From: Gracilaria domingensis
Taxonomy: Eukaryota; Rhodophyta; Florideophyceae; Gracilariales; Gracilariaceae
DNA: 49,012 nucleotides
NCBI GenBank assembly: GCA_022539475.1
Contig: VCMS01000525.1
Coordinates: 1 to 49,012, forward strand
Reading direction: 5' to 3'
The first letter of the stretch is position 1; each line of letters begins with the position of its first letter. The position numbers and the translations under genes were made by a program. Under the pieces are notes generated by a model. It had not been told where the DNA came from and did no database searches. It saw only the letters and a list, made by a program, of their open reading frames with translations. Below, in pieces: positions 28,860 to 39,704 of the stretch.

Positions 28860-29561
28860 ATGTCCAATGATATTTCAAGCGATTATACGGATGCTTATAA
28901 GACAATATCCAGGAACTATTATGTTATTCGCATGGCTTCTAGAAACAGCGAGACTGAAATTAATATTTTGGAGGAGTTGGATCGATTGACTCAGTACATT
29001 CAGAACCGCAGTCAGAACTTCATAACGGGATTAGACCCCTTAAAGACTGCCTATGAGGAAGTAATAGAGAAATGTACGTTGGAAGAGAAATCTGGGGGTG
29101 AAATTATTATATTTCTTGAATTCTCGAAGTATTCTAATTTGGATGGACCTGTGTACGATCGCTTGAATACAAGGTTCCTTTATTGCTTTAAGACCTACTG
29201 GGAAAACCATTGGAGCCCGTATAGGCATCAGAAAGGAAGAATTATGTTTATGTTTATGGTTGTGATTGTTGTTGTAGTCGTGGTTGTCGTTGTAATTTTG
29301 CTCGCAACTTTGAGAAATTGGAGCCATTTTGTCTCACTTCAAAGAAACCTGTACTTCCCGCACGCAGCATTTCGACAGGGCGCCATAAAGTTACTGTCTC
29401 TCGCTTCCCTGGGTCTTTTCTGCCCCGCTATCACTCAATATCATCATCGCGTCCGCCTTTTCAGTTATTTCCACTATAATTATTTTTTCCTATCCCTTTC
29501 GTGCCTGTTCTCTTTCTGCTGTTATGTCTTCTTGGAGGGTGTGCAAGCTAGCCATGTCTGA
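28860..29561 (+). CDS. array gene A, copy 2
   Basis: The coding part from ATG 28860 is the same as copy 1 through YWENHWS. It then differs for a few residues (PYRHQ instead of RIGIK) because each copy lacks a different single base near the join, and it returns to the same Val-rich segment. The frame runs on to 29561 through the promoter-like block. The upstream open stretch to 28671 is probably not translated. Confidence 0.5.
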   Translation: MSNDISSDYTDAYKTISRNYYVIRMASRNSETEINILEELDRLTQYIQNRSQNFITGLDPLKTAYEEVIEKCTLEEKSGGEIIIFLEFSKYSNLDGPVYDRLNTRFLYCFKTYWENHWSPYRHQKGRIMFMFMVVIVVVVVVVVVILLATLRNWSHFVSLQRNLYFPHAAFRQGAIKLLSLASLGLFCPAITQYHHRVRLFSYFHYNYFFLSLSCLFSFCCYVFLEGVQASHV

Positions 29562-30024
29562 CAGCGCCCGTCTTACAGGGCTACTTTTGGTATTTTGCCA
29601 GAGTGGCAAAGATTGGCAACAGATTGGCAGACATCTCATCAGCAGCATGGCAGCCAGCTTGGTGCGCCGGTCGACTTGTCTTGAACGGGCTGCCTGTGGG
29701 TTTGGCAGCTAAATTTATTCAGGAGTTTTTGGTTTCGGTTTTGTTATCACTTGTAGCAGAAATGTATCGAGAGTAGTTTTTTGAATGGCCAGACGACAAA
29801 TTTACGGTACTCTGAATGTGTACGGTAATGTTTCGTCAGGTTTTGTTGTCTGTACTTCCCGCGCGCAACATCTCGACAGAACGTCATGAACTTGGTGTCT
29901 CTCGCTTCCCTCGCTCTTTTCTCTCCTCTCATCACTCAATATCATCATCGCGTCCGTTTTTTCAGGTATTGCCATTCTGGTTATTGTTTCCTACCCCTTT
30001 CGTGCCTCTTCCATTTCTGATGTT

Positions 30025-30540
30025 ATGTCTTCTTTGGAGGGTGTGCAACATGACATCTATCGTTTTCTGATCCTAACCCTGTAGGGTGCTGAGGCCGTGT
30101 CTCTTTAAGCATGTGTTGATGAAATTTGAAAGGTGGAAAACTACTTGGCCTTTATTACTAATTTATCAGTGATTGCAAAACACTGCTTATATCGATTGAA
30201 GTTCTTGGGCTAAAGAAAGATATCGAAGGCGTTAAATCATTTCCCCATATTTCATTCCAGTACGAAATGAAGATATAAGCGGAGGTTTATATGGAGCAAT
30301 CAGAATGCAACATCTATGATATGGCAGTCACTTTCATGAGGGTTCTACTTTACTATTGCCCTATTAAACAAGGTGAAAAACAAAGAAACGATTATTACGC
30401 TAAAAATCAAGTGGGGCATAAACGAAGTTATTGGAAAGCGTTGATGCTTTGCTTCTAAGCGGGATCAAGTATCATTGTTTTTTGGCAGGCAAGTTATTTC
30501 GGCATACTTTAATTTTTGCGCGTGAGGTTATGGAATTAAT
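30025..30540 (+). pseudogene. array gene B, copy 2, many indels
   Basis: Starts with the same MSSLEGVQ codons at 30025 but loses frame from about 30052 through repeated single-base insertions and deletions relative to copy 1. The errors are dense and of the long-read type, so the gene may be intact in reality. Confidence 0.5.
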
Positions 30541-30981
30541 AACGAATTATAATGAGTTCATAGGATAAGCATTAGAACTAGAACCACGAAGTTTAGATGC
30601 AGGGCATAACAAATGCAGTTTATCGTGATTGCTGTGATATTGGTGATTGTGTGAGATTACATCACGTGAGCGTCTAATAAGCTTGTGAGTTTTTCATTCA
30701 GTTCTCCGTCTCCCCTCTAATTCCCATCTTTCCATCCAAACGGGGATCTTGTCATTGGACCTTATCAAATCAAGGTTCAACACAGTGGTAAGCGTGGCAA
30801 AGCTTAGGATGTGTAATGGTTAAACAGGTTCAGCCATGGACAAAATGTCAAATTTTGAGAAAACAGACAGTTTGCATTTGCGGTGGTGTCCGTTTCCGGG
30901 TCTCATCTCCTATCATCGATCAAACTTGCCTTCGCCGCTTTAACCTTTTTTCTGCAACGATACCGCTTTCTACACTCTCAA

Positions 30982-31588
30982 ATGTCCAATGATATTTCAA
31001 GCGATATACGGATGCTTATAAGACAATATCCAGGAACTATTATGTTTTTCGCATGGTTCTAGAGAACAGCGAGACTGAAATTAATATTTTTGGAGAGTTT
31101 GGATCGAATTGACTCAGTAGCATTCAGAACCGCAGTCAGAACTTCATAACGGATAACCCTTAAAGAACTAGCTATGAGGAAGTAAGAGAATGTACGTTTG
31201 GAAGAGAAATCTGGGGGGAAATTATTATATTTCTTTGAATTCTCGAGTATTCTAATTTGGATGGACCTGTGGCGATCGACTTGAATACAAGGTTCCTTTA
31301 TTGCTTAAGACCACTGGGAAAAATCATTGGAGCCCGTATAGGCATCAAGAAATGAAGAATTATGTTTATGTTTTGGTTTGTGATTGTGTTGAGTCGTGTT
31401 GTCGTGTGTAATTTTGGGCTCGCGAACTTTGAGAAATGTGGAGCCTTTTGTCTGCAGCTCAAAGAAACCTGTACTTTCCCGCGCGCAGCATTTTTTCAAC
31501 AGGGCGCCATATAAGTTACTGTCTCTCAGCTTGTTCCTGGGTCTGTTTCTGGCCTCCGCTATCACTGCAATATGCATCATCGCGTCCG
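30982..31588 (+). pseudogene. array gene A, copy 3, indel-ridden, cut by gap
   Basis: The ATG at 30982 and the text after it match copies 1 and 2, with frequent single-base indels. The sequence ends in Ns before the promoter-like block is complete. Confidence 0.5.
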
Positions 31589-31633
31589 NNNNNNNNNNNN
31601 NNNNNNNNNNNNNNNNNNNNNNNNNNNNNNNNN
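31589..31633. other. assembly gap (45 N)
   Basis: Run of N between the tandem array and the left LTR of the second element. Sequence quality falls on both sides, so the array copy number and the left flank of the LTR element are unknown. Confidence 1.
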
Positions 31634-31648
31634 TTCTCTGCGTGAAAG

Positions 31649-32643
31649 TGTGTAGTGGTGCAAACACCGCCTACGGGTACTGCCGTGAGCCTGCTTAGGA
31701 TGGGCGCTCATCTGGTATGAAATGTGTGCTGTTCTCGTCGAGACTGCCCACTATACTTGGGTAATGTTGGGATGTCTCTGTTGAACTCCTTGTCAGGTTG
31801 AAGTTCGGTTTTGGAACCATTGCATGGTTCATGGACACGTGGATAGTGTGTAGATTTTAGCTAGTGCACCACTCTCTAGACACCCTGACAGTGGGTTAGC
31901 CACGTGTTATGGACCTCGTAAGGTGTGCACTTCATTAGTTAAATTGTTAGTTTAATGTCTAGTTGAACCTACTTAGGTGAGCGTGACCTCCCGGTCGCGG
32001 GCACTAAGTAAAGTCAACTGAGGCCGCCTTCTTCAACCCAAGGCTTGGTTCTAGTTCATGCAACCTTCGTAGGTTTACATCCCCCTCGGGCCGGTAACCA
32101 CGTGTGGTTCTTGCATAACTATCCCCTCAGAATCACCTAGGAACCCCTACCAGGTATATTTCTGTTGTTATTGTTGCTTTTGTTTGTTGTTTCTGTTTGT
32201 TGTTTGTTCCGTTTTGTACACGGCGTGTCCCTGTGAGGCACATTCTTTCTGTTTGTTTCCCCTGGTTTAGGTATCGCTTCCGCCCCAGTATTGGGTTTAT
32301 TTCGGCACCACTGTGGCGTGTCGCTCCGCTTCCGGCCCTGTTTCCGCCGGTTGGCACGGGCCTTGCTCCGCTCTGGGTTGGTTTGCCTGGAGGGATCTCG
32401 GTTCCTTTCCCCTTTCTTTCCCCCTTTCTCTGGGTTTCCTCACCACTTTTGGTCACTATTTCCTTCTCTGTTTTCACCTCTGTAGGTATATCCAGGCACC
32501 GTCTCCGGTCTTACACCCGGCTTGTCACTCGACACGAGTACGGACAGAGGGCTCTTCTGCTGAGTCTGCCCTATTAGGGAGTGGGACTCGGACATCCTAG
32601 TGGAGGTTCCCCCATTGCGCTAGTCGCAGGGGTTTGCTCTACA
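31649..32643 (+). repeat. 5' LTR of the second element
   Basis: Begins TGTGTAGTG and ends GCTCTACA. From about 31900 it is almost identical to the right LTR. The first 250 bp carry many small indels and lie next to the gap, so they are probably poorly sequenced. Confidence 0.9.
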
Positions 32644-32646
32644 TTT

Positions 32647-32664
32647 TGGTCTCCCGACCTAGAA
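32647..32664 (+). promoter_or_regulatory. primer-binding site of the second element
   Basis: TGGTCTCCCGACCTAGAA starts 3 bases after the LTR. It differs at one base from the corresponding site of the first element. Confidence 0.65.
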
Positions 32665-32815
32665 GGGATTGTGATCAATTGGTACTCTTACGAGTGTGGA
32701 ATCTTTGAGATTGGGTTCCCCTTTTAGGAGATTGGTTTCGATTGATACCGTGTTTCGGTTCGGTTGAATCATTCTCTCGTTTTTCTCCGCTTTTCGGAAG
32801 TGGTGGTGAACGTTT

Positions 32816-33577
32816 TTGTTCGCACCGAAATTTCGGGTCATCATGATGATGTTCATGTTGTCATCAGACAACACCGATGACGGTTCGACCCATTCGGGAG
32901 ATGCTGACGATTCTCCACGTTTGGATTTGCACACTGTTCCCCAAGGGATTGGTGTTGGCGAAGTTTCATCCGACTCTTGGAAAGTAGTGTCTGTTTTGTC
33001 GGTTCCCGAAGCCAGGTGGTCTGTTGATCCCACGCCTGTGGTTCACCGAACATCTGACTGCCGTGATACGGACGCTTTGTTGTTCTACAGGATGGAGTCT
33101 GCTACCAAAGACTTGGTCCTTCGTCAGCGAGTCCAGTTGGAAATGCTGTCGAATCTCAGACGAGATATTTCTGATATCAAACTCAGAGACGTGTCGGCAG
33201 ATATTCGCGAGTTGCGACTCGACGTTTCCTCGATTATCGAGATGATTGGTTTTTCTGAAGCCTCACATGAGGAGTTTACTGTTAAGTTGAACCAAATTGG
33301 TGAACGTTTGGATGCATTGGAGAAGCCTTTGAAGGCCAAGAAGGATCCCCCGATGCTACGGTTGTTGATGGTTTCCGTTCTCGGAAAGGAAGCCGTAAGT
33401 CCGGTTCACGCCGTTCCTCTCGAAAGAGATGGCCCTCTTCGGAGAGTTTATCAACTGACAATGACTCATCCACATCGGATTCGAGTTTATCTTCCGACTC
33501 ATCGGATACTGAACTTCCCCTCCGGAAGAGTCGAAAGCGTTCCCGTTGACACGGTAGAAGTTCTCGAAAGAGATTGA
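32816..33577 (+). CDS. gag N-terminal region of the second element
   Basis: The open frame encodes an acidic leader and then a coiled coil (VLRQRVQLEMLSNLRRDISDIKLRDVSADIRELRLDVSSIIE) that resembles the gag start of the first element. After about residue 180 the frame becomes less protein-like. The start is uncertain: the first ATG is 32816, but the Met cluster near 32843 is equally possible. The capsid-like core present in the first element has no counterpart here. Confidence 0.6.
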   Translation: MFAPKFRVIMMMFMLSSDNTDDGSTHSGDADDSPRLDLHTVPQGIGVGEVSSDSWKVVSVLSVPEARWSVDPTPVVHRTSDCRDTDALLFYRMESATKDLVLRQRVQLEMLSNLRRDISDIKLRDVSADIRELRLDVSSIIEMIGFSEASHEEFTVKLNQIGERLDALEKPLKAKKDPPMLRLLMVSVLGKEAVSPVHAVPLERDGPLRRVYQLTMTHPHRIRVYLPTHRILNFPSGRVESVPVDTVEVLERD

Positions 33578-34106
33578 AAGGAAAGCGTACCAAGTCATCT
33601 GGTTTTCGTTCCGGACACCGCAAGACGGTTCACTCTCATATGAGCACGTCTGACAGGGAGACGTCTACGTCAGATGTGTCGTCATCCTCCTTGGATTTGA
33701 ATTGGTTTGAACACTCGCAGCGCGAGATAGATGAGTTGTATTCTCACCAAGATTTTGGGTCTTCTCCGAAGCCGGAACTTCCGCAGAGGTCAGCTTTGAC
33801 GATGCAGAATGATCCCGCTTTGCACGGTGAAGGTACCCATGCTGGGTTTCGACAGGTTGCTCCTGGAGCAACTCAGTTGAGTACAGAAAACCTGAGGTCA
33901 GGTACTCGTCGCCGCAACTTGCTTTGCACGCTCGTCATGTTGGCGAGCCGGCCACGGTGCTTTGTTATCGATGTTACCAGTTTGGGCATCCGGCACCGCA
34001 GTGCACGTTCCCACTTCGGGATTGGTCGACCATTATTGGGAATTATGAATCACTCCACCTGAGGGCATTGCTCGTGTGTCGAGAGCATCTTATGAAGTCG
34101 CAGTGA
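33574..34106 (+). pseudogene. gag C-terminus with zinc knuckle, second element
   Basis: Two overlapping frames cover this part. The first (from 33574) is Ser/Arg-rich. The second (from 33924) carries CYRCYQFGHPAPQC, a CCHC zinc knuckle, followed by FPLRDWSTIIGNYESL, which parallels the first element (MPIRDMAKIVPQYESL). A frame change near 33910 separates them. Confidence 0.65.
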
Positions 34107-34284
34107 TGAACCGAAACGATTTTGGAAATAGTGGAAACACCGTTACGGTTCAGAACCAAGACGTGGTGGAGGAATTCCTTCCCAAGACCGGGGACTTTTC
34201 AGTTCCCCAGGATGGGTCTAAACCGAGTCATTTGGTGACGACTGTTCCGAAAAACTGATTTCGGGAGCCTCCCATTCGGGAGAG

Positions 34285-36039
34285 GTGACCTGTGAACAGG
34301 GGTCATCGCCACCTGAGGCTTTGCCGCCTCGCTCCCCGATGAAGATCCTTTCGAGGAAGATATCTTTATCCCTTGCGGATTCGCACCCTGAGATGGGTCA
34401 ACTCGTTCGGCCGTGGAAACGGAAGGTCAATCCGAAGCGTCCAGAACGTGTTATGATGCTCTCGAAGAGAAGTTACAAGGTTCACGCCGACTTCGGCTTC
34501 TCTGACCATCTCATGGTTCATCATGTCGCTCTATTGGATACCGGAGCCGGTCCCAACTGTATACTGGAATCGTTCCTTGCGCAGGAGTGTCATGCACTTA
34601 TCCGTTACGGTCACCTGATGGAAATCGCTGATGCAAATGATCGCCCAATTGTTACGATGGGCATGATACCAATTATGGTTCGTTTAGGAATGACCGCTGT
34701 TTCGGTTAACTTTGTTGTGTGCAAGACACTTGCAGCCCCGATTGTGCTCGGTTGTGATTTTTGCGACCTCCATGTGGAGTCTATAAAACCCAGACTTTCG
34801 AGGGTGGAGCTGGTAGATGGCTCGTCTGTTCCATTTGCTGGAAAACCGTGGGAACGGGCAAAGAAGCGCTCCGCACGTAACGCGGCTCCGCTGCCACCAG
34901 CTCAGCAGTATGAATCTCAAGGTCTTGAGTCCTCGAAGGTACGCGTTTCCGAGTTTGTCCGGATACCTCCGATGTCCCAAACTTGGGTTACTGTCTCAAC
35001 TGAGAGAAATGGACTTGCAATTGTGCACCACTTACCGTCTCTTTTGGAGAAGTATGATCTCGCTGTTGCTCGAGGCATTACCCTTTGTGAAGGTGGGAAA
35101 CCTTTTCAGGTTCTTGTTGCTAACTTCTCGCGTTCCGCGCAGACGCTACAGCACCAGCAAGTGGTTGGTCAAACTACTGCGCACCCTTTGAGTATGTTTG
35201 CCACTGATTTGGGTGTTTCAGATGTTGTCGGCTTGTCTGATAAGCTCGAAGCTGAGAAGTTGAACGCCCTTTGGGATTTGAAACCGTCGCGGCATGACTC
35301 AGTTGTTCCACGTATGGAGAAGCCGGTTTCTAAACAGGATTTGATGTTAGATACCCGCCGTGGGTTTGAAAGTTCTGATGTTGTGAAATCTGGTTCTCTA
35401 CTTGAAGTTCTAACCACTCTGTGGTCTACTGTGGTTGATGCCCTGAAAGGAAGGAAGCGCTTCACTTTCGTCCCGTTCGTACGGTCTCTTTTTGATTCGA
35501 CTCCTACCGAACGTTCGGTGGCACCAGTTTTGGTGGTTCCTAAGAAGGATAGGTCTCTCCAGTTCTGTCTAGACTACCGCCATGTTGGTCTGAATGCCGT
35601 TGGAATCTATGGCATGAAGCCGATGAAAAACGGTGTGTACCCTGAAGCTGGGTTCGTTGATGTTGTCGTTGATAACCAGGTTTTGGTGGAAGATTCTTTG
35701 GTACCGGAGACTCGGGAGACTTTTTCGGTTCTATCGTATCTGAACCCGATTGATTCGGTGTGTAATCCAGAAGGATGTGATGGTACCGTAGAAGCGGTTG
35801 TGTCCAATGGAAATGTGGTTGCCACTACTGTTGAGCCTCATGAAGGAAGAGATGGGTCACCAGGCATGGTCAAGTTTAAACCCTTGCCAGCCGAGGTGAG
35901 TAGTAAAGCCCGCATGGGAGGCGAAAGCGTTACGCTCAATTCAGTTTCCGGCGTTAACGAGGATTGTCACCCTGCGCAGGGTTCTGCTTCATCTGATTCC
36001 TGGAAGGACATGGTTTCTTTGGACACCCATATGGGTTGA
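34285..36039 (+). CDS. protease and truncated reverse transcriptase of the second element
   Basis: The 584-codon frame includes an aspartic protease (LDTGAGPNC near residues 88-96, EIADANDRPIVTMG, IVLGCDFCDLHVE). A linker follows, and then the beginning of RT (SVAPVLVVPKKDRSLQFCLDYRHVGLN). After that, the expected RT palm (YxDD), RNase H and integrase are absent. The last 150 residues are acidic and Val/Ser-rich with no known domain, as if another sequence had replaced the rest of pol. The frame is intact, so the fusion may be translated. The true start is probably further upstream in gag; 34285 is only the first Met of this frame. Confidence 0.7.
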   Translation: MTCEQGSSPPEALPPRSPMKILSRKISLSLADSHPEMGQLVRPWKRKVNPKRPERVMMLSKRSYKVHADFGFSDHLMVHHVALLDTGAGPNCILESFLAQECHALIRYGHLMEIADANDRPIVTMGMIPIMVRLGMTAVSVNFVVCKTLAAPIVLGCDFCDLHVESIKPRLSRVELVDGSSVPFAGKPWERAKKRSARNAAPLPPAQQYESQGLESSKVRVSEFVRIPPMSQTWVTVSTERNGLAIVHHLPSLLEKYDLAVARGITLCEGGKPFQVLVANFSRSAQTLQHQQVVGQTTAHPLSMFATDLGVSDVVGLSDKLEAEKLNALWDLKPSRHDSVVPRMEKPVSKQDLMLDTRRGFESSDVVKSGSLLEVLTTLWSTVVDALKGRKRFTFVPFVRSLFDSTPTERSVAPVLVVPKKDRSLQFCLDYRHVGLNAVGIYGMKPMKNGVYPEAGFVDVVVDNQVLVEDSLVPETRETFSVLSYLNPIDSVCNPEGCDGTVEAVVSNGNVVATTVEPHEGRDGSPGMVKFKPLPAEVSSKARMGGESVTLNSVSGVNEDCHPAQGSASSDSWKDMVSLDTHMG

Positions 36040-36677
36040 TGACTGGTTCCTATCGCAAGGATTGTGTTGGTTGATTTTTGTTTCGTGATTTCTGAGTGAG
36101 TCACTCTTTACTCACCGCGGAACGGTTATTTCTTCACGGAAGTACTGTGCCCAGTTGAGGGAGAAGTGATTCTGCTCACATGCTTGTGCTTTTTCGTGTT
36201 ACACTCTACTTGAGTTCTGTGAATATCTTTTGTCGTGGTTACCATGGTGGTTTTTTCACCCGACTACCGGGGTAGGTTTCCCCGTAAGTGCGGTTTTTTC
36301 CCATCGTGGGAGACTGTTCCGTCTTATTTGAGAAGTCTCCAAACCATGGAATATTGCTTTATGCTACCTCTGTTGAGTTCGTTGTCGAATCCTATCTGGG
36401 AGTGGTTTTCGTACTCTACGTGAGTGGTTCCCAGTTTTTCTGGATTCGTTTGTTACTACACATGTCACATGATGTGAATGTCTATTCTTGAATCTCGCCG
36501 AGAATGATCGGTTATCTGGATTTACCTACGTGAGGTTTGTCACCAATTCTGAAATGGTTTTGGTATTGTTTGCTATACCTTGAAGGTTTCTAATCCGCGA
36601 ACGGAGTTTATCTGGTCACTTCCGTCAAGCTAACCCACCGATATGCTTTGGTATTACCACTTGTGGTGGCTCCGCCT

Positions 36678-36688
36678 AAGGAGGGGGA
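36678..36688 (+). promoter_or_regulatory. internal polypurine tract copy, second element
   Basis: AAGGAGGGGGA, the same 11 bases as at 39694-39704 before the 3' LTR. Confidence 0.6.
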
Positions 36689-39600
36689 GGTAGCTTGCGA
36701 AACCGCTTCGGTTAGTTCGGCGTCGCCGTTATATCCAGTTTCTGGAAGCCCTCGTACTCACGAGATGGTTTTCTGCTGACGGAACACGGTGCTTTATGTT
36801 CTGGTAATGACCCACTGGATTAAGCTTTGGACAGCGCATTGGTTAAAGGAAGTTCCGTTTCGGATGTCTAAATCCTTTGCAGGGACGCTGTTACTGAGTT
36901 CTACGTGTTCCCTGTCGGGAAATTCGTGCCGCATTGCGGATGGTTTCCCTCGCTTATCGTGTTCGTGGACTGCACCGAATTCGGTTTCGAACAACCTGAA
37001 TTATGGGTTTGCTGAGTACCGGCACGGGGTGGAAGTTCCGTTTGATGTTTGCCCTCGCTCGGGATTGCTTCAGCTTGATCTTGAACCCCTCTGGGTGGTT
37101 GCATTCGCTGCTGGCCTTTTATCGGGATGTGTCGCAAATGCCCCTTCTTCGGGTGTACAATGTCGGATTGTTTGTGCGACGCAGTGGAAAGTCAGTTTGA
37201 ATCACCTTTTGAAAGGTTTGATCATATAAGAACCGCGCTCGGTTGATGCAATCGCCGCAAGCGGAAAGATACCATGGTGGTCTGTATTTATTTCTGGTGT
37301 GCTGCAGAGTCACTCCGATATGCTCGGCATCACGCAGACCCGTGCCAAACGTTCGGTGAATGCTGGCGCCTCTGTAGTGCCACATTGTGGAAATTCGCTG
37401 AAGAACGCCTAAATGAAGGTTGTGTAACAGGAGAACCGTTTCCGGTGTGTTGATGAACCATTCCTGGTCCGAGACCCAGTTGTGGGTGAAGATTGATGAA
37501 GCTTTACCTTGGAAGGTGTGCTGAAGTACTGCCCTGATGTAGGGAAATGTGCACCATGATCGGGAGTTGACGCTCGACAGTGTCGCATGGCTGCGCGTGC
37601 ACGCAGGAACCGCTGGCCGGTTTATTTTCTCAATTTTTTGAGTGCCAACCGTTGTCGGTACGCGGCGCAGGCCGTACAGCAATGTACACCCCTGTGGTGC
37701 CAGCCCAGGTGGACGCGCCAAATTAATTTATTTGATTTTTTGGCTTGCCACGGCGCGTGGAGACTCCGGAATCGGACGATAGTGCACATGGCCACTTGGC
37801 ACTCAAATCGCCCAATCGGGATGCATGGCACAACTCCACGTGCCAGAGTGCAGAACCAATGGCATGGTGTTGCATTGCTGGATGGCCGCATCAGCCGGAA
37901 TGAATCCAAGGTGGATATTTTGACGTTTCTGGTACCCAGTGTGGGTTGAATGATGTACCGCGACGTGTCGCAAACTGTCCCAATGGTACAGGGAGTGCAG
38001 TGACTGCATGTTCACCGTCAGTACGGTATGGCGCATGGTTTTTCCGCTATGTTCCAGTCAAGAAAGCTACCTCGCATCGGTTTCTTGCTCTACGAGTGTA
38101 TTATGAAAACGTTTCCGTGCCTTGTAAGGAATAGCAACCAGCGCATGGTGCCGAACGAAAGTCGTATACACCTGAGGTGAGGTTGGAGGTTTAGTACAGT
38201 AGCGCGTGACCTTTGCAAGTTTGTTCTACACTGTTATTCCGATCTCGGCGAATGGATTCAAACCGCTTTCGATGAAGTGAACAAGCGTTCATGGAACCGT
38301 TCAACGGTGAAGAATATCAATGAACCCGATGCCTCGGTGCATGGCCAATGTTGGAAAAGGGTGGAAATGGGTGATGATACATTGTCCTATTTCAGGAATA
38401 CTGTTGGCTCCGAGGACATGGATAAATCTCGAGTGAGAGACTCTCAATTGAGAATGGACCTCACTCAGGGAGGTGTGCTCACTGATGTGAAGGGGCCCTA
38501 ACGGGAGTTGAGCCAATATTGTTGGAAGTTGTTTGTGGTTGCACATGCGACTCTCGCGCATTGCAGCAACCGCGTAGTTGGTCTCTGAAAGCCCTTTCTG
38601 GGAGATGAAGCGATCGATATCGGTGAAGTCACCCTGTTGTTGGGTTTTGAAAGGAAGAATCCTCATGGATTCATGGATGACTCCTTTGGCAGGAAGAGGT
38701 TTTGAGAACCCCTATGGGTAGAAGAAGATGTGACATCACGCAGTGAAGGCCGTGGTTGCCCGCGTTGCGGTATGAAATACCGAGGTGGTGTATGCATGCC
38801 ACCCTGTTTCGGGTTGTGTTTGGTGGTATGGCACCGTGTCGTGTTGACCGCATATCGGTGACAGTATCTTAAGGATACTGGGGTCGTTGCATCTCACTGG
38901 AGCGCATTCTCGAGGAGAGCACATGATGCACACCACGCCGTGGTCACTCGTTTTTCTCGCCCTGCATTGGGAACATGGAGAATTGGTTCTCTGTCGTAAT
39001 ATTTTATCTCCTGAAGAGAACTTTACTGCTGAGTTTCAGATTGTACCGCACACGGCTATGTCGCCCTTTAGGGATGTAATATGGCTTGTTGAGCTCCGTG
39101 TGTTGGCGGCTATCAGCTACGCTTACTCGTGAAGAGTTAGAACCAGTTTCTGGTGAATTTGAACAGCTCCGTCAGGACGAATTTCGTCGTTGAGACAAGT
39201 TTTGTCGGATGTCTCCGAAGTCGGAATCCTAAGGAGACACAGCTGAACCCATTGGGTAATAACTCTTGCGTGACGCCCCATGTGTGGGAAAGCCATTGGA
39301 ACCGTGAACACCGGTGTTGTAACGCTACCGTTTTCGGTCTCTCGCTACACGATCTGGACCTCGAAAGGTGAACAGTGAGGGAGTCAAACCTTCACAGGTT
39401 AAACCCCGGAACGCTGTTGTCAGCCCTGCCAAGTATCTGATTGGATGGGAAGTAGATATGAAACCTACAAAGGTGGTCGTACGAGGTTGGCCAATGATCC
39501 TGGAAAGGAGAACACTCTGTGTGAGGTATGTATGGTTGATACCGCCGTGCGGTTGAGGAAGTGAACGTCGTTCGCGGCAATGCGGATGTGATGGTGCATT

Positions 39601-39693
39601 ACCACCGGATAGTTGGTTAAGTAAGTGTTGAATGCTCGTCAATACGAGGTGAAAGTGGTTTGTTCTCGCTTTCGGGCGCATGCACCCTCGGCT

Positions 39694-39704
39694 AAGGAGG
39701 GGGA
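39694..39704 (+). promoter_or_regulatory. polypurine tract at the 3' LTR, second element
   Basis: AAGGAGGGGGA lies directly before the TGTGTAGTG start of the right LTR. Confidence 0.75.

Larger units (their letters stand above)
26387..31588 (+). repeat. tandem array of a 2.1-kb gene-bearing unit
   Basis: Units start at 26387, 28482 and 30591 (lengths 2095, 2109 and at least 998 before the gap). Copies 1 and 2 are nearly identical up to about 30050. From there copy 2 and all of copy 3 carry frequent single-base indels, ending in the N gap. Each unit holds gene A, a short promoter-like block, then a second copy of that block followed by gene B. The true copy number cannot be known because the array runs into the gap. 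Confidence 0.92.
36040..39704. other. long internal non-coding region of the second element
   Basis: About 3.6 kb with only short open frames on both strands and none protein-like. It has a second copy of the polypurine tract near its start (36678-36688) and ends in the tract next to the 3' LTR. Around 37620-37750 there are AT-rich blocks of similar text (TTTATTT...TTTTTTG before GCCA). It occupies the place of the missing pol. Confidence 0.6.

Noticed and set aside
26387..31588. CRISPR-like or satellite interpretation of the array
   Set aside because: Units are 2.1 kb and gene-bearing, with no short spacers.
32197..32577. Open frames in the second element's LTRs (also 40244-40624)
   Set aside because: Same LTR text in two places; low-complexity composition; no independent evidence of coding.
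37119..37721. 200-codon minus-strand frame in the second element
   Set aside because: No domain, irregular composition, and no homologue in the first element.
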